A stretch of DNA of 64,000 nucleotides, taken from positions 1 to 64,000 of the forward strand of contig NZ_JMPP01000046.1 in assembly GCF_000735435.1 (NCBI RefSeq). The letters are read 5' to 3'. Position 1 is the first letter of the stretch. Every line of letters begins with the position of its first letter. The notes beneath the pieces are model-generated. The model saw nothing but the letters and a program-made list of their open reading frames with translations, was not told where the DNA came from and made no database searches. Source of the DNA: Klebsiella planticola ATCC 33531. GTDB taxonomy: Bacteria; Pseudomonadota; Gammaproteobacteria; Enterobacterales; Enterobacteriaceae. The position numbers and the translations under genes are program-made. Positions 31,505 to 40,716 of the stretch are shown here, one piece after another.

Positions 31505-32101
31505 TCAGGATGATGATTTCGGCCGCAGGTTCTCGTCAAACTCCAGCCGTTTTCTCTCCGGCTCGGCTTCTTTTAACGGCTCCACCTGATGCAGCGACTG
31601 CTTGCAGCGCTCCACCAGCACCTGGTATTCCCGCGTCCCCTGTTTTTTCCACGCGATTTCCTGCTCGCTTAAGGTGCGGATCGCTTTTGCCGGACTGCCG
31701 ACAATCAGATGGTTGGCCGGCATCTCCGCTTTCGCCTTCACAAACGCCGATGCGCCGACAATGCTGTTCTCACCGATGGTCGCGCCGTCGATAATCACCG
31801 CGCTCATTCCCACCAGCGCGTTACGGCCAATGACGCAGCCGTGAAGAATTGCCCCGTGGCCGATATGCCCGTCCTCCTCCACCACCGTATCCTGGCCGGG
31901 GAAGCCGTGCATCACGCAGTTATCCTGAATGTTAGCGCCGTCTTTAACCACAATCCGCCCAAAATCGCCGCGCAGACTGGCATTAGGGCCAACGTACACG
32001 CCTTTCCCGAGGATCACATCGCCAATCAGTACCGCCGTGGGATGCACGTAGCTTTCATCCGGCACAACGGGAGTCATACCGTCAATCTGATAAATCGGCA
32101 T
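31505..32101 (-). CDS. paaY: Phenylacetic acid degradation thioesterase PaaY
   Basis: A 198-residue left-handed beta-helix (hexapeptide repeat) protein of the gamma-carbonic-anhydrase-like group, for example [25 protein letters not shown] and DNCVMHGF. It matches E. coli PaaY (196 aa). Its role is hydrolysis of dead-end CoA esters such as 2-hydroxycyclohepta-1,4,6-triene-1-formyl-CoA that form during phenylacetate breakdown. The ATG at 32101 is chosen over the preceding TTG; GGAGG lies just upstream. It starts 9 bp after the paaX stop, so paaXY is an operon. Confidence 0.94.
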   Translation of the reverse strand: MPIYQIDGMTPVVPDESYVHPTAVLIGDVILGKGVYVGPNASLRGDFGRIVVKDGANIQDNCVMHGFPGQDTVVEEDGHIGHGAILHGCVIGRNALVGMSAVIIDGATIGENSIVGASAFVKAKAEMPANHLIVGSPAKAIRTLSEQEIAWKKQGTREYQVLVERCKQSLHQVEPLKEAEPERKRLEFDENLRPKSSS

Positions 32102-32110
32102 CAAGCCTCC

Positions 32111-33037
32111 TTAGGCGCCTGGCAAACCGCCAAAACGCTGATAATAGAGCGGCCCCGGCGCAGGCAGTTCCCCCACCGAGCTTTCCCCTTTTTCGCCGAC
32201 GAAGGTCAGCGCGCCGGGAGCGACCCGCTGGTAAATATTGATGCACAGCTGGCGCGCGGTTTGTCCGGCCCAGTGCGCAGGCAGTAGCTCCTCCGGCAGC
32301 AGCGGATCTTTGAGCACCACGCGACGATAGAAATGGATCAGCAGCAGCTGGATCTGGAAGCAACGTTGCGGCGTTAACTCGTCGGCATCGGCATCGCGCA
32401 GCAGCGGTAGCAGCGGGCGAAACAGTGCAATAAAGGTGTCGTACATCATGTTCTGCTCGGTCAAATGCCAGCACTCTTCCACACGGGCGCGCAGCGCCGC
32501 CTGGGAGAGCGCCAATGGCGAATGGGCTTCAAAACAGATCACGTTTTCCGCCACGCCCGCTTCGTGCAGCAGCGACTGGACATCGGCCATTTTTTGCGAC
32601 GGCGAGGCAAGCAGACTCGGTGCCAGGGCGCCAAAGCCTTGCCACAGCAGCTGCTTTTTCACTTCCGCCAGCTGATTTTTCTCCAGCCCTTCCGACAGCA
32701 GCAGCAGCCAGGTCCCGTCCCATTCCGGCGCGCTGGCGCGGTAGATTTTATGCTCCGCCCGGCGCGTCAGACGCAGCCCTTTGTCGCTCAGACGATAGAA
32801 ACTGCGTCGGCCGATGCGTACCACATCCAGCCACTCCTCTTTGTTCAGCCGGAACAGCGCCGTGCGCACGAACCGTTCGCCAAAGCCCAGCCCTTCCAGC
32901 AGCGCGGCCACGCTGCCGAGCCACACTTCTCCACCGCGCTGTAGCAAGGAATCTCCGTACAGCGAGGCGATCAGCGAAGTGCCGCTGATTGGCATCGCTT
33001 CGACCGCCTGTTGAATAAAAGTATCGAGTTTACTCAT
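32111..33037 (-). CDS. paaX: Phenylacetyl-CoA-responsive repressor PaaX
   Basis: 308 residues from MSKLDTFIQQAVEAMPISG (an ATG three codons upstream is also possible). The N-terminal winged helix (EVWLGSVAALLEGLGFGERFVRTALFRLNKEEWL) is GntR-like, and the C-terminal half is the PaaX effector domain (SLLASPSQKMADVQSLLHEAG, EECWHLTEQN, QIQLLLIHFYRRVVLKDPLLPEELLPAHWAG). PaaX represses the paa promoters until phenylacetyl-CoA binds. It ends about nine residues shorter than E. coli PaaX. It is transcribed separately from paaA-K, since a terminator lies between, and an exact TGATTC-N27-GAATCA operator is found upstream of paaA. Confidence 0.95.
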   Translation of the reverse strand: MSKLDTFIQQAVEAMPISGTSLIASLYGDSLLQRGGEVWLGSVAALLEGLGFGERFVRTALFRLNKEEWLDVVRIGRRSFYRLSDKGLRLTRRAEHKIYRASAPEWDGTWLLLLSEGLEKNQLAEVKKQLLWQGFGALAPSLLASPSQKMADVQSLLHEAGVAENVICFEAHSPLALSQAALRARVEECWHLTEQNMMYDTFIALFRPLLPLLRDADADELTPQRCFQIQLLLIHFYRRVVLKDPLLPEELLPAHWAGQTARQLCINIYQRVAPGALTFVGEKGESSVGELPAPGPLYYQRFGGLPGA

Positions 33038-33088
33038 TTGATTCATTCTGTTGTTATTGTTGTCCTTTCTGAATCATAGCACAGGAAA

Positions 33089-33117
33089 ATCCCCGGTAGC
33101 GCAGGCTTACCGGGGAT
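33089..33117 (-). terminator. Terminator between paaK and paaX
   Basis: ATCCCCGGTA/TACCGGGGAT (10-bp stem, 9-base loop) is followed on the minus strand by TTTCC, giving a run of four T residues at the stem end. A second, GC-rich inverted repeat (CCCGGGT/ACCCGGG, 33129-33157) lies between it and the paaK stop. Together they close the paaA-K operon. Confidence 0.72.
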
Positions 33118-33167
33118 GGGGTCTGGTGCCCGGGTCGGGCGCAAGCCGCCACCCGGGAAAACGCGGC

Positions 33168-34484
33168 TTAACCGTTGGCGACGATTTTGCGCAGGTCGGA
33201 GACGCGGCAGGCCTTGCCTTCCGAGCGAGGGATACTGCCGCAGTTGACGATGCTAATATCCGTCGAGATCCCGACCATAGACTTAATACGGTGACGCAGC
33301 TGATGGCAGATCTGGCAGCGCTGTTCATGACTCAGCGACAAGCTGCTCTCTTTCAACTCGACGCGGACCGAAAGTGAATCAAGATGGCCGCGACGATTGA
33401 CTTCCAGCTGATAGTGCGGCGACAGATGCTCGACTTTCAGAATCTCCTCTTCCAGCTGCGACGGGAAGACGTTGACCCCGCGAATAATCAGCATATCGTC
33501 ACTGCGCCCGCTGATGCGATCCATCCGGCGCATGGTGCGCGCGGTGCCCGGCAGCAGGCGGGTCAGATCGCGAGTACGGTAGCGAATCACCGGCAGCGCC
33601 TCTTTGGTCAGTGTGGTAAACAGCAGCTCGCCGTGTTCGCCATCCGCCAGCGGCGTACCGTCGTTGGGGTTCACCACTTCCGGGAAGAAGTGATCTTCCC
33701 AGATAGTCGGACCGTCGGCGGTTTCCAGACACTCCATCGCTACCCCCGGCCCCATCACTTCCGACAGGCCGTAAATATCCAGCGCGGAGATCCCCAGCCG
33801 ACGCTCAATCTCCCCCCGCATCGCCAGCGTCCACGGCTCGGCGCCGAAGACGCCGACCCGCAGCGAGCAGCGGCTGGCGTCGCCGCCCATCTGGCGTTCC
33901 AGCTCTTCAATCAGGTTCAGGCAGTAGGAAGGCGTCACCATAATCATGTCCGGCTGAAAATCGCGGATCAGCTGCGCCTGTTTTTCCGTCTGCCCGCCGG
34001 ACATCGGGATCACCGTGGCCCCCAGGCGCTCTGCGCCGTAGTGCGCGCCGAGACCGCCGGTGAACAGCCCGTAGCCGTAGGCAACATGAATTTTATCTTT
34101 TGCCGTACCGCCGGCGGCGCGCAGCGAACGGGCAACGATATTGGCCCAGGTGTCGATATCATTCTGCGTATAGCCCACCACCGTCGGTTTGCCGGTGGTG
34201 CCGGAAGAGGCATGAATACGCACAATTTGTTCCATCGGTACCGCAAAGGTGTCAAACGGATAGTTATCGCGCAGATCCTGTTTGGTGGTACACGGGAATT
34301 TGCTCAGGTCGCTCAGTTCGCGAAAATCCTCAGGATGGACGCCCGCCGCGTCAAATTTACGCCGGTACATCGGCACATTGTCATAGGCATGTTTCAGCGT
34401 CCATTTCAGGCGCTGGGTTTGCAAAGCTTGTAATTCGTCACGAGAAGCAGTTTCAATCGGATCTAATTTTGTATTAGTTATCAT
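33168..34484 (-). CDS. paaK: Phenylacetate-CoA ligase
   Basis: 438 residues from MITNTKLDPIETASRDELQ, chosen by alignment with E. coli PaaK (437 aa). The adenylate-forming family signature is HASSGTTGKPTVVGYT; other landmarks are FGAEPWTLAMR, YGLSEVMGPGVAMEC, IRYRTRDLTRLLPG and the C-terminal-domain GRSDDMLIIRGVNVFPSQLEEEIL. It activates phenylacetate to phenylacetyl-CoA with ATP, giving both the first pathway intermediate and the PaaX inducer. It is the last gene of the paaA-K operon, 26 bp after paaJ. Confidence 0.96.
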   Translation of the reverse strand: MITNTKLDPIETASRDELQALQTQRLKWTLKHAYDNVPMYRRKFDAAGVHPEDFRELSDLSKFPCTTKQDLRDNYPFDTFAVPMEQIVRIHASSGTTGKPTVVGYTQNDIDTWANIVARSLRAAGGTAKDKIHVAYGYGLFTGGLGAHYGAERLGATVIPMSGGQTEKQAQLIRDFQPDMIMVTPSYCLNLIEELERQMGGDASRCSLRVGVFGAEPWTLAMRGEIERRLGISALDIYGLSEVMGPGVAMECLETADGPTIWEDHFFPEVVNPNDGTPLADGEHGELLFTTLTKEALPVIRYRTRDLTRLLPGTARTMRRMDRISGRSDDMLIIRGVNVFPSQLEEEILKVEHLSPHYQLEVNRRGHLDSLSVRVELKESSLSLSHEQRCQICHQLRHRIKSMVGISTDISIVNCGSIPRSEGKACRVSDLRKIVANG

Positions 34485-34510
34485 TTTAGGGTACTCGCAG
34501 GTAAAGTCGC

Positions 34511-35716
34511 TCACACTCGCTCAAGGATCATGGCAATGCCCTGACCCACGCCAATACACATCGTACACAGCGCATAGCGCCCGTTCCGTCGCTGCAGCTC
34601 CAGGCTGGCGCTCAATGCCAGCCGCGCGCCGCTCATTCCCAAGGGATGACCTAAGGCGATAGCACCGCCGTTGGGGTTAACATGCTCCGCATCGTCCGCC
34701 AGCCCCAGCTGTCTGAGCACGCCTAAGGCCTGCGCAGCAAAGGCTTCGTTCAGTTCGATAACATCCATATCGTTAATATTCAGTCCGGCGCGCTCCAGCA
34801 CTTTGCGTACCGCCGGCACCGGCCCCAGCCCCATAAACCTGGGCTCCACGCCCGCGGTCGCCATCGCCACAATTCGTGCACGTGGGGTTAACCCCTGCGC
34901 CCGCGCCTGCTGTTCGCTGGCGATAATCAGCGCGGCGGCGCCATCGTTCACCCCGGAGGCGTTTCCGGCGGTAACCACGCCGCCTTTGCGAAACGGCGTT
35001 TTTAGCCCGGCCAGCTGTTCAAGGGTGGTCTCCGCCCGCGGGTGTTCGTCCTCGCGAACCGCGCTCACCGCCCCTTTCTTGCCAATAATTTGCACCGGCA
35101 CGATTTCCTGCGCCAGAATCCCTGCCCGCTGCGCTTTCGCCGTCAGCTGCTGGCTGCGAAAAGCGAAGGCATCCTGATCGGCCCGGCTGATGTTTAACAA
35201 TTCAGCTACATTCTCTGCCGTTTCCGGCATACTGTCAGTGCCAAATTGCTGCTGCATGAGCGGGTTCACAAAACGCCAGCCGATGGTGGTATCAAACAGC
35301 TCGGCCTGGCGCTGGAACGGCGCGCTGGCTTTGCCCATCACAAACGGCGCCCGCGACATCGATTCCACGCCGCCGGCAATCAGCAGATCCGCCTCGCCGG
35401 CTTTGATGGCGCGTGCGGCAAAGCCGATCGCATCCAGGCCGGAACCACACAGCCGGTTGATGGTGGTGCCGGAGACCGTCTGCGGATATCCCGCCAGCAA
35501 GGTCGCCATATGCGCCACGTTGCGGTTATCTTCCCCGGCCTGGTTCGCACAGCCGAAAATCACATCATCGATGACCGAGGGATCGAGACCCGGGTTACGG
35601 CTCAGCAACTCTCGCAGTGGAATGGCGGCTAAATCATCGGCGCGGACGCTGGCCAGCGCCCCGCCGTAACGACCAATCGGCGTACGAATCCCATCACAGA
35701 TAAAGGCGTCACGCAT
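34511..35716 (-). CDS. paaJ: 3-oxoadipyl-CoA/3-oxo-5,6-dehydrosuberyl-CoA thiolase
   Basis: A 401-residue thiolase. The acylated Cys lies in [18 protein letters not shown], the [10 protein letters not shown] motif near the C-terminus carries the catalytic His, and the second Cys is in [35 protein letters not shown] is conserved with PcaF/PaaJ. It cleaves 3-oxo-5,6-dehydrosuberyl-CoA and 3-oxoadipyl-CoA to acetyl-CoA and succinyl-CoA. Its start overlaps the paaI stop (TGATG), showing coupling. Confidence 0.95.
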   Translation of the reverse strand: MRDAFICDGIRTPIGRYGGALASVRADDLAAIPLRELLSRNPGLDPSVIDDVIFGCANQAGEDNRNVAHMATLLAGYPQTVSGTTINRLCGSGLDAIGFAARAIKAGEADLLIAGGVESMSRAPFVMGKASAPFQRQAELFDTTIGWRFVNPLMQQQFGTDSMPETAENVAELLNISRADQDAFAFRSQQLTAKAQRAGILAQEIVPVQIIGKKGAVSAVREDEHPRAETTLEQLAGLKTPFRKGGVVTAGNASGVNDGAAALIIASEQQARAQGLTPRARIVAMATAGVEPRFMGLGPVPAVRKVLERAGLNINDMDVIELNEAFAAQALGVLRQLGLADDAEHVNPNGGAIALGHPLGMSGARLALSASLELQRRNGRYALCTMCIGVGQGIAMILERV

Positions 35717-36138
35717 CAGACTTCTCCCGTTATTGTGCCGCCGATGCGGTGCGATTTGCCGCGAAACAGGGCCACAATCTTTTGTTGTTGATTAACAATT
35801 TCAATGTCGTAGACGCCGGTCAGTTTCCCCTGCTGCTTCACTCGCGCCGTGGCGACCAGTCGGTCGCCGGCAAACGCCGGACGCAGGAAGTCGATACTGG
35901 CGGCAGATGCCACCGCCGCCAGCCCCTGGCTGTTGCAGGCGTAGGCAAAGGCGGTATCGGCCAGCGAAAACAGCTGTCCGCCGTGACAGGTCTGATGGCC
36001 GTTAAGCATGGCTGGCGAGACGGTCATGCTCATCTGCGCGTAGCCGTCATCCATTTCAATCATCTCGATGCCCAGGGTTCTGGCGCAGGTATCTTTTTCG
36101 TACATCGCGCGCGCGTTGCGCCAGGCCTCATTGTTCAT
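35716..36138 (-). CDS. paaI: Hydroxyphenylacetyl-CoA thioesterase
   Basis: 140 residues from the ATG at 36138, the length of E. coli PaaI; the longer open frame upstream lies inside paaH and is discarded. The hot-dog fold shows the catalytic region [26 protein letters not shown] (active-site Asp in LADTA). It hydrolyses ring-hydroxylated phenylacetyl-CoA esters to free trapped CoA. It overlaps paaH by 11 bp and paaJ by 1 bp. Confidence 0.94.
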   Translation of the reverse strand: MNNEAWRNARAMYEKDTCARTLGIEMIEMDDGYAQMSMTVSPAMLNGHQTCHGGQLFSLADTAFAYACNSQGLAAVASAASIDFLRPAFAGDRLVATARVKQQGKLTGVYDIEIVNQQQKIVALFRGKSHRIGGTITGEV

Positions 36139-37570
36139 TACGCTGCTCCACAAGCGCCTTCTGGCGCAGTAAGGAACCGGGGCGATAACGCTCTTCGCCA
36201 TAGTGCTGTTGCAGGTTTTCCAGCATGCGCAGCACGCGCTGCCAGCCCACCGATTCGCCCCACGCCAGCGGGCCGTGCGGGTAGTTGACGCCCAGGCGCA
36301 TCGCGGTATCGATATCTTCCGGGCTGGCGACCCCTTTTTGCACCGCGTCGAGCGCTTCATTAATCAGCATGGCGAGGGTACGCCAGACCAGCAGGCCGGG
36401 ATAATCGGCAATCTGCAGCACTTTCTTGCCCTGCTGCTGGAAATAGCGCACCGCTTTGTCGGTCGCCGACGCCGGGTTCGTCGCCGCCGTTGCCAGAACC
36501 ACGGTGTCACCCGCGCAATAGTCATATACCACCACCGGGCAGCCATACTGCACGCTCAGCGCCTGGGCGGTTTCGCCTTCCGTTTCCAGCACACGAACGT
36601 CGTCCAGGGCGATCGTGACCCTGCCGGTGACACTGTCACCTGTTGTGTGAACTGCTTTGGCCCCGCAGGTTTCAGCCACAGCGGCCAGCGCCGGCACGGA
36701 TGCGCTCTCAAGGGGCCAGCGATAGACGCCCTGTCCGCTCTTCTTGCCCAGACGCCCGGCCAGCGCCAGCTCCTGCTGGACCAGCGACGGCAGAAAACGG
36801 CGGTCCTGCCAGAACGCGTTAAACACCGAACAGGTGACGGCGAAGTTGACGTCCTGACCAATCAGGTCGGTCAACGCCAGCGGCCCCATCGGGAAACCGC
36901 CGCCGTCGCGCAGCGCGGCATCAATCACCGCCGGGGGAGCCACCTGCTCCTCCAGCGCCCGCCACGCTTCGGCGTAGAACGGCCGCGCCACGCGGTTAAC
37001 GATAAACCCCGGCGTCGAACGGCAGCGTACCGGCTGCTTTCCCCATGCCGTAACGCACCGGCACAGCTGTTCAACCACTTCCGGCGATGTCGCCAGACCA
37101 CTCACCACCTCCACCAGTTTCATCACCGGCGCGGGGTTAAAGAAGTGCAGACCGGCCACCCGTTCAGGGTGCTTTACATCGGCGGCAATGGCGGTAATGG
37201 AGATCGATGAGGTATTGCTGGTCAGCAGCGTTGACGGGGAGCAGATCGCCGCCAGCTGGCTGAAAAGCGCTTTTTTGACATCCGGGCGCTCTGACGCCGC
37301 TTCAATCACCAGCCAGGCGTCGGCCAGCGCGGCTAACTCGGTGACCGGAACAAGGCGGGAGACCAGCGCATCCGCCTGGTCCGCCGTCAGCTTGCCTCGC
37401 GCCACGCGGGCGGCCAGACGCTGACGAATGCCTTCCACCGCGCGGGTCAGCGCCTCGGAGGCGATATCGTAGAGCAGGACAGGATGTCCGGCCGCGGCGG
37501 CCACTTCCGCAATGCCGGCCCCCATCGTGCCGGCGCCGATCACGGCGACGGTTTGCAGTGTTTGGCTCAT
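36128..37570 (-). CDS. paaH: 3-hydroxyadipyl-CoA dehydrogenase
   Basis: 480 residues (E. coli PaaH 475). The NAD-binding GAGTMGAGIAEVAAAAGHPVLLYD is at the N-terminus, SNTSSISITAIAADVKHPERVAGLHFFNPAPVMKLVEVV contains the catalytic His, and GFIVNRVARPFYAEAWRAL begins the helical 3HCDH domain, which is duplicated in the C-terminal part. It oxidises (S)-3-hydroxyadipyl-CoA to 3-oxoadipyl-CoA. It starts 3 bp after paaG ends. Confidence 0.95.
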   Translation of the reverse strand: MSQTLQTVAVIGAGTMGAGIAEVAAAAGHPVLLYDIASEALTRAVEGIRQRLAARVARGKLTADQADALVSRLVPVTELAALADAWLVIEAASERPDVKKALFSQLAAICSPSTLLTSNTSSISITAIAADVKHPERVAGLHFFNPAPVMKLVEVVSGLATSPEVVEQLCRCVTAWGKQPVRCRSTPGFIVNRVARPFYAEAWRALEEQVAPPAVIDAALRDGGGFPMGPLALTDLIGQDVNFAVTCSVFNAFWQDRRFLPSLVQQELALAGRLGKKSGQGVYRWPLESASVPALAAVAETCGAKAVHTTGDSVTGRVTIALDDVRVLETEGETAQALSVQYGCPVVVYDYCAGDTVVLATAATNPASATDKAVRYFQQQGKKVLQIADYPGLLVWRTLAMLINEALDAVQKGVASPEDIDTAMRLGVNYPHGPLAWGESVGWQRVLRMLENLQQHYGEERYRPGSLLRQKALVEQRNEQ

Positions 37571-37573
37571 GGT

Positions 37574-38362
37574 CTATTTCCCGCTGAACTGTGGAGGACG
37601 CTTCGCCAGGAAGGCACTGACGCCTTCCCGATAGTCATCGCTGCGTCCGGCCAGACGCTGATAGTCGCGCTCAAGATCCAGCTGCGCATCGAGGCCGTTG
37701 GTCTCCGAGACCTGGAGCGCTTTTTTGATAAGCCCCAGCCCGAAGGTCGGCTGCGTCGCCAGATGGCGGGCCAGCTGACGACTGGTATCGGCCAGCTCGG
37801 CGTCCTCCACCAGCTGCCAGATCATCCCCCACTGAGCGGCCTGTTCGGCGCTGAGCTTCTCACCCAGCAGCGCCAGCCCCATTGCCCGGGCGCGCCCGGC
37901 CACCCGCGGCAGGAACCAGCTACCGCCGCAGTCGGGTACCAGCCCCAGCTTGCTGAAGGCCATCACAAAATTCGCCGACCGCGCGGCGAGAACAATATCG
38001 CAGCCCAGGGCGAGGGTGGCGCCCGCGCCGGCCGCCACGCCGTTCACCGCGGCAATCACCGGCTTCGGCAGCGCCGCCAGACGGCGCACCAGCGGGTTAT
38101 AGAAACGCTCAACGGACAGGCCCAGATCCGGCGCCGGACCGCTGGGGTCGACGTTGCGATCATTTAAATCCTGGCCGGCGCAAAAACCGCGTCCGGCACC
38201 GGTAATCAGCAGGCAGCGCACGTTGTCATCGCGCTCGGCCTGAGTCAGACAGGCCGCCAGCTGCTGATGCATAAGGTCGTTAAAGCTGTTAAGACGATCC
38301 GGGCGGTTAAGGGTAATCGTCATCACACCCTGTTCTACTTCGCTGAGAATAAAAGCGTCCAC
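37574..38362 (-). CDS. paaG: Ring-1,2-epoxyphenylacetyl-CoA isomerase
   Basis: A 262-residue crotonase-fold protein with CoA-binding GAGRGFCAGQDLNDR and oxyanion-hole segments GVAAGAGATLALGCDIVLA, and an active-site Asp in GLVPDCGGSWFLPRV. It isomerises the ring epoxide to oxepin-CoA and also shifts a double bond later in the pathway. It lies 2 bp after paaF. Confidence 0.94.
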   Translation of the reverse strand: MDAFILSEVEQGVMTITLNRPDRLNSFNDLMHQQLAACLTQAERDDNVRCLLITGAGRGFCAGQDLNDRNVDPSGPAPDLGLSVERFYNPLVRRLAALPKPVIAAVNGVAAGAGATLALGCDIVLAARSANFVMAFSKLGLVPDCGGSWFLPRVAGRARAMGLALLGEKLSAEQAAQWGMIWQLVEDAELADTSRQLARHLATQPTFGLGLIKKALQVSETNGLDAQLDLERDYQRLAGRSDDYREGVSAFLAKRPPQFSGK

Positions 38363-38364
38363 GA

Positions 38365-39132
38365 TTAGCGTCCTTTAAATTCCGGGGTTCGTTTTTGTAA
38401 GAAGGCGTCAATACCTTCGCGGCGATCGTCGGTGGCGCTCAGCAATGTAAACAGCTGGCGCTCCTGTTGAAGACCGGCCTGAAGGCTCACTTCCTGCGCC
38501 TGGCGCAGCGACTGTTTCGCCGCACGCAGCGCCAGCGGCGAATGACCGGCGATGGTCGCCGCCAGCTTCAGGGCATATTCGTCGGTCAACAGCGCCGGGG
38601 TTATCTCACTCACCAGACCGGCCTGTTGCGCCCGCGGCGCATCAATACTTTCGCCGCTCAGCACCATCCGGCTGGCCAGCGCTTTCCCTACGCAGCGGAT
38701 CAGACGCTGGGTGCCTCCGGCGCCGGGCATTATGCCGAGGGTGATCTCCGGCAGGCCGAAGCGCGCGTTATCGCCCGCCACCACCAGGTCGCAGAGCAGC
38801 GCCAGCTCGCAGCCCGCCCCAAGGGCGTAGCCGTTCACAGCGGCGATCAGCGGTTTCGGAAAGGCATCAATCCGCGCCCACAGACGTGGGCGAATATCGT
38901 CCATCGTGGCGGGCAGGTCTTTTTCCGCCATTTCGTTCAGGTCGGCGCCGGCGGCAAAGAAACGGCGGTTGCCGCCGATCACGCAGGCACGGATATCCGG
39001 GTCAGACGCCGCCGCGTCCAGCGCGTCGGCAATCTGCGTCAGCAGTGCGTTATTCAAGGCATTACGCGCCTGCGGACGATTCAGGGTCAGCAGCAGGACC
39101 CGCTGGTGACGGGCTATCAGCAGATCGCTCAT
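38365..39132 (-). CDS. paaF: 2,3-dehydroadipyl-CoA hydratase
   Basis: A 255-residue crotonase-family enoyl-CoA hydratase with both catalytic glutamates in place: ALGAGCELALLCDLVVAG and LPEITLGIMPGAGGTQRLIR. The residues around FFAAGADLNEMAE bind CoA. It hydrates 2,3-dehydroadipyl-CoA to 3-hydroxyadipyl-CoA. Its start overlaps the paaE stop by 4 bp. Confidence 0.94.
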   Translation of the reverse strand: MSDLLIARHQRVLLLTLNRPQARNALNNALLTQIADALDAAASDPDIRACVIGGNRRFFAAGADLNEMAEKDLPATMDDIRPRLWARIDAFPKPLIAAVNGYALGAGCELALLCDLVVAGDNARFGLPEITLGIMPGAGGTQRLIRCVGKALASRMVLSGESIDAPRAQQAGLVSEITPALLTDEYALKLAATIAGHSPLALRAAKQSLRQAQEVSLQAGLQQERQLFTLLSATDDRREGIDAFLQKRTPEFKGR

Positions 39133-40199
39133 GCCATTCCCCTTGCGTCAAAGTCGACCACCACGTCGCCGCTGGTCGGCAACGCCTGGCAGCTCAGCAC
39201 ATATCCGGCAGCCAGTTCGTCCGCTTCCAGGCTGTAGTTGGCCGCCATCGCCACTTCGCCGCGCAGCACTTTACATTTGCAGGTGGCGCAGACGCCGCCT
39301 TTACAGGCGAAGGGCAAATCCGCCCCCTGGCGCAGCGCCGCATCCAGAATGCTGTCATCTTCCGCGGTGAGGGCAATCTGCCGATCGCGGCCGTCCTGAC
39401 GAATCGTGACGGTGCGGCCTTCAGCCTGCACGCCGGTGGCGCGTTTAGCGCGACTTCCGGGGGTATTAAAGCGCTCAAGATGAATCTGGTTTTCCGCCAT
39501 CCCCAGCTCGCGCAGCGCCGCTTCAGCTTCATCCATCATCACCGCCGGACCGCAAATAAAGGCCTCGTCGAAGCGGCTGAAATCGAGCAGTCTGGCAGAG
39601 AGCGCGCGCAGTTTGTCGCCATCAATGCGCCCCTGCAGCAAATCGCTGTCCATCGACTCCTGGCTGAACAGATGCACCACCTGCAGCCGCTGCGGGTAGC
39701 GGTCTTTTAAATCCGCCAGCGCCTGACGAAACATCATGCTGCTGCTACTGCGGTTGCCATAAATCAGGGTGAAGCGGCTATGCGCTTCGGTGGCGAGCGT
39801 GGCGCCAATAATCGCCATCATCGGCGTGATACCGGATCCGGCGGCAATCGCCAGATAGTCAGCCTCGCGCCCGGCCTGCGGCTGGTAGCCGAAATGCCCC
39901 TGCGGCACCATCACCTCCAGCACCATGCCCTGGCAGATATCGCTCTGCGCATAGCGGGAAAAACGTCCGCCGTCGATGGCTTTGACCGCCACGCTGATTT
40001 CCGCCGGCGAGCGGCTGCGACAGATGGAGTAGCAGCGGCGCAGCTCTTCCCCGCCGAGGCGGGCTTTCACGGTCAGATGCTGGCCCGGACGGAAGGCATA
40101 TTCCGCCTGCAGCGCGTCGGGAATCGCAAAGGTAATGGTCACCGCATCGCGGGTTTCCGGCTCCACTTTCGCGACGGTAAGCGAATGAAACGTCGTCAT
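39129..40199 (-). CDS. paaE: Phenylacetyl-CoA epoxidase reductase subunit
   Basis: 356 residues from MTTFHSLTVAKVEPETRDAV, as in E. coli; the 70-codon upstream extension lies over paaD and is dropped. It has a ferredoxin-reductase-like FAD domain (RPGQHLTV, RCYSICR), an NAD domain (AIAAGSGITPMMAII, FICGPAVMMDEAE) and a C-terminal plant-type [2Fe-2S] domain with cysteines in ACKGGVCATCKCK and a final Cys in GYVLSCQALP. It passes electrons from NADPH to the PaaABC di-iron oxygenase. Confidence 0.95.
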   Translation of the reverse strand: MTTFHSLTVAKVEPETRDAVTITFAIPDALQAEYAFRPGQHLTVKARLGGEELRRCYSICRSRSPAEISVAVKAIDGGRFSRYAQSDICQGMVLEVMVPQGHFGYQPQAGREADYLAIAAGSGITPMMAIIGATLATEAHSRFTLIYGNRSSSSMMFRQALADLKDRYPQRLQVVHLFSQESMDSDLLQGRIDGDKLRALSARLLDFSRFDEAFICGPAVMMDEAEAALRELGMAENQIHLERFNTPGSRAKRATGVQAEGRTVTIRQDGRDRQIALTAEDDSILDAALRQGADLPFACKGGVCATCKCKVLRGEVAMAANYSLEADELAAGYVLSCQALPTSGDVVVDFDARGMA

Positions 40200-40206
40200 G
40201 GCAACC

Positions 40207-40704
40207 TCAAATACATTTAAAGTAATCAAAGGGTTCACGGCAGCTGTCGCAGCGGTAAAGCGCTTTACAGGCCGTCGAACCGAATTCACTGATCGGCGTG
40301 GTGTGTACGCTGCCGCAGCGCGGGCAAACCACCTCATCCGGAAGACCGGCATGGCAGGCGTGCCCCTGCGGCGGGCTGATGCCGTACTGGCGCAGACGCT
40401 CGCGGGCATCCTGGTTCATCCAGTCGGTGGTCCACGGCGGGTCAAGCTGCAGGACAATCTGCACCGGCGTATAGCCGTGGCGGGCCATCGTTGCGCGAAT
40501 CTCCCCCAGCAGATGCTCGGTCGCCGGGCAGCCCGAGTAGGTCGGCGTAAAGCCAATCACCCAGCCTTCACCGTGCGGTGTCACGCTGCGCACCATGCCA
40601 AGGTCGGTAATGGTCAGCACCGGCACTTCCGGATCGGGGATCTCACTTAACAGTGCCCAGATAGCGTGGACTTCTGCGGGTGCGATAGCGGCGAGACGTT
40701 GCAT
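40207..40704 (-). CDS. paaD: Phenylacetyl-CoA epoxidase assembly protein PaaD
   Basis: 165 residues from the ATG at 40704, which follows a near-perfect AGGAGG; the GTG two codons upstream is not needed. The N-terminal DUF59/MIP18-like domain (IPDPEVPVLTITDLGMVRSV, TPTYSGCPATEHL) is joined to a C-terminal zinc-ribbon-like module with cysteine pairs (VCPRCGS, YRCDSCREPFDYFKC). It is thought to mature the iron-sulfur cluster of the epoxidase. It lies 7 bp upstream of paaE. Confidence 0.94.
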   Translation of the reverse strand: MQRLAAIAPAEVHAIWALLSEIPDPEVPVLTITDLGMVRSVTPHGEGWVIGFTPTYSGCPATEHLLGEIRATMARHGYTPVQIVLQLDPPWTTDWMNQDARERLRQYGISPPQGHACHAGLPDEVVCPRCGSVHTTPISEFGSTACKALYRCDSCREPFDYFKCI

Positions 40705-40716
40705 AGCCACCTCCTG

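Noticed and set aside
31405-31794. 129-codon frame between azoR and paaY
   Set aside because: Its second half is the antisense of paaY; the first 30 codons alone are too short to support a gene.
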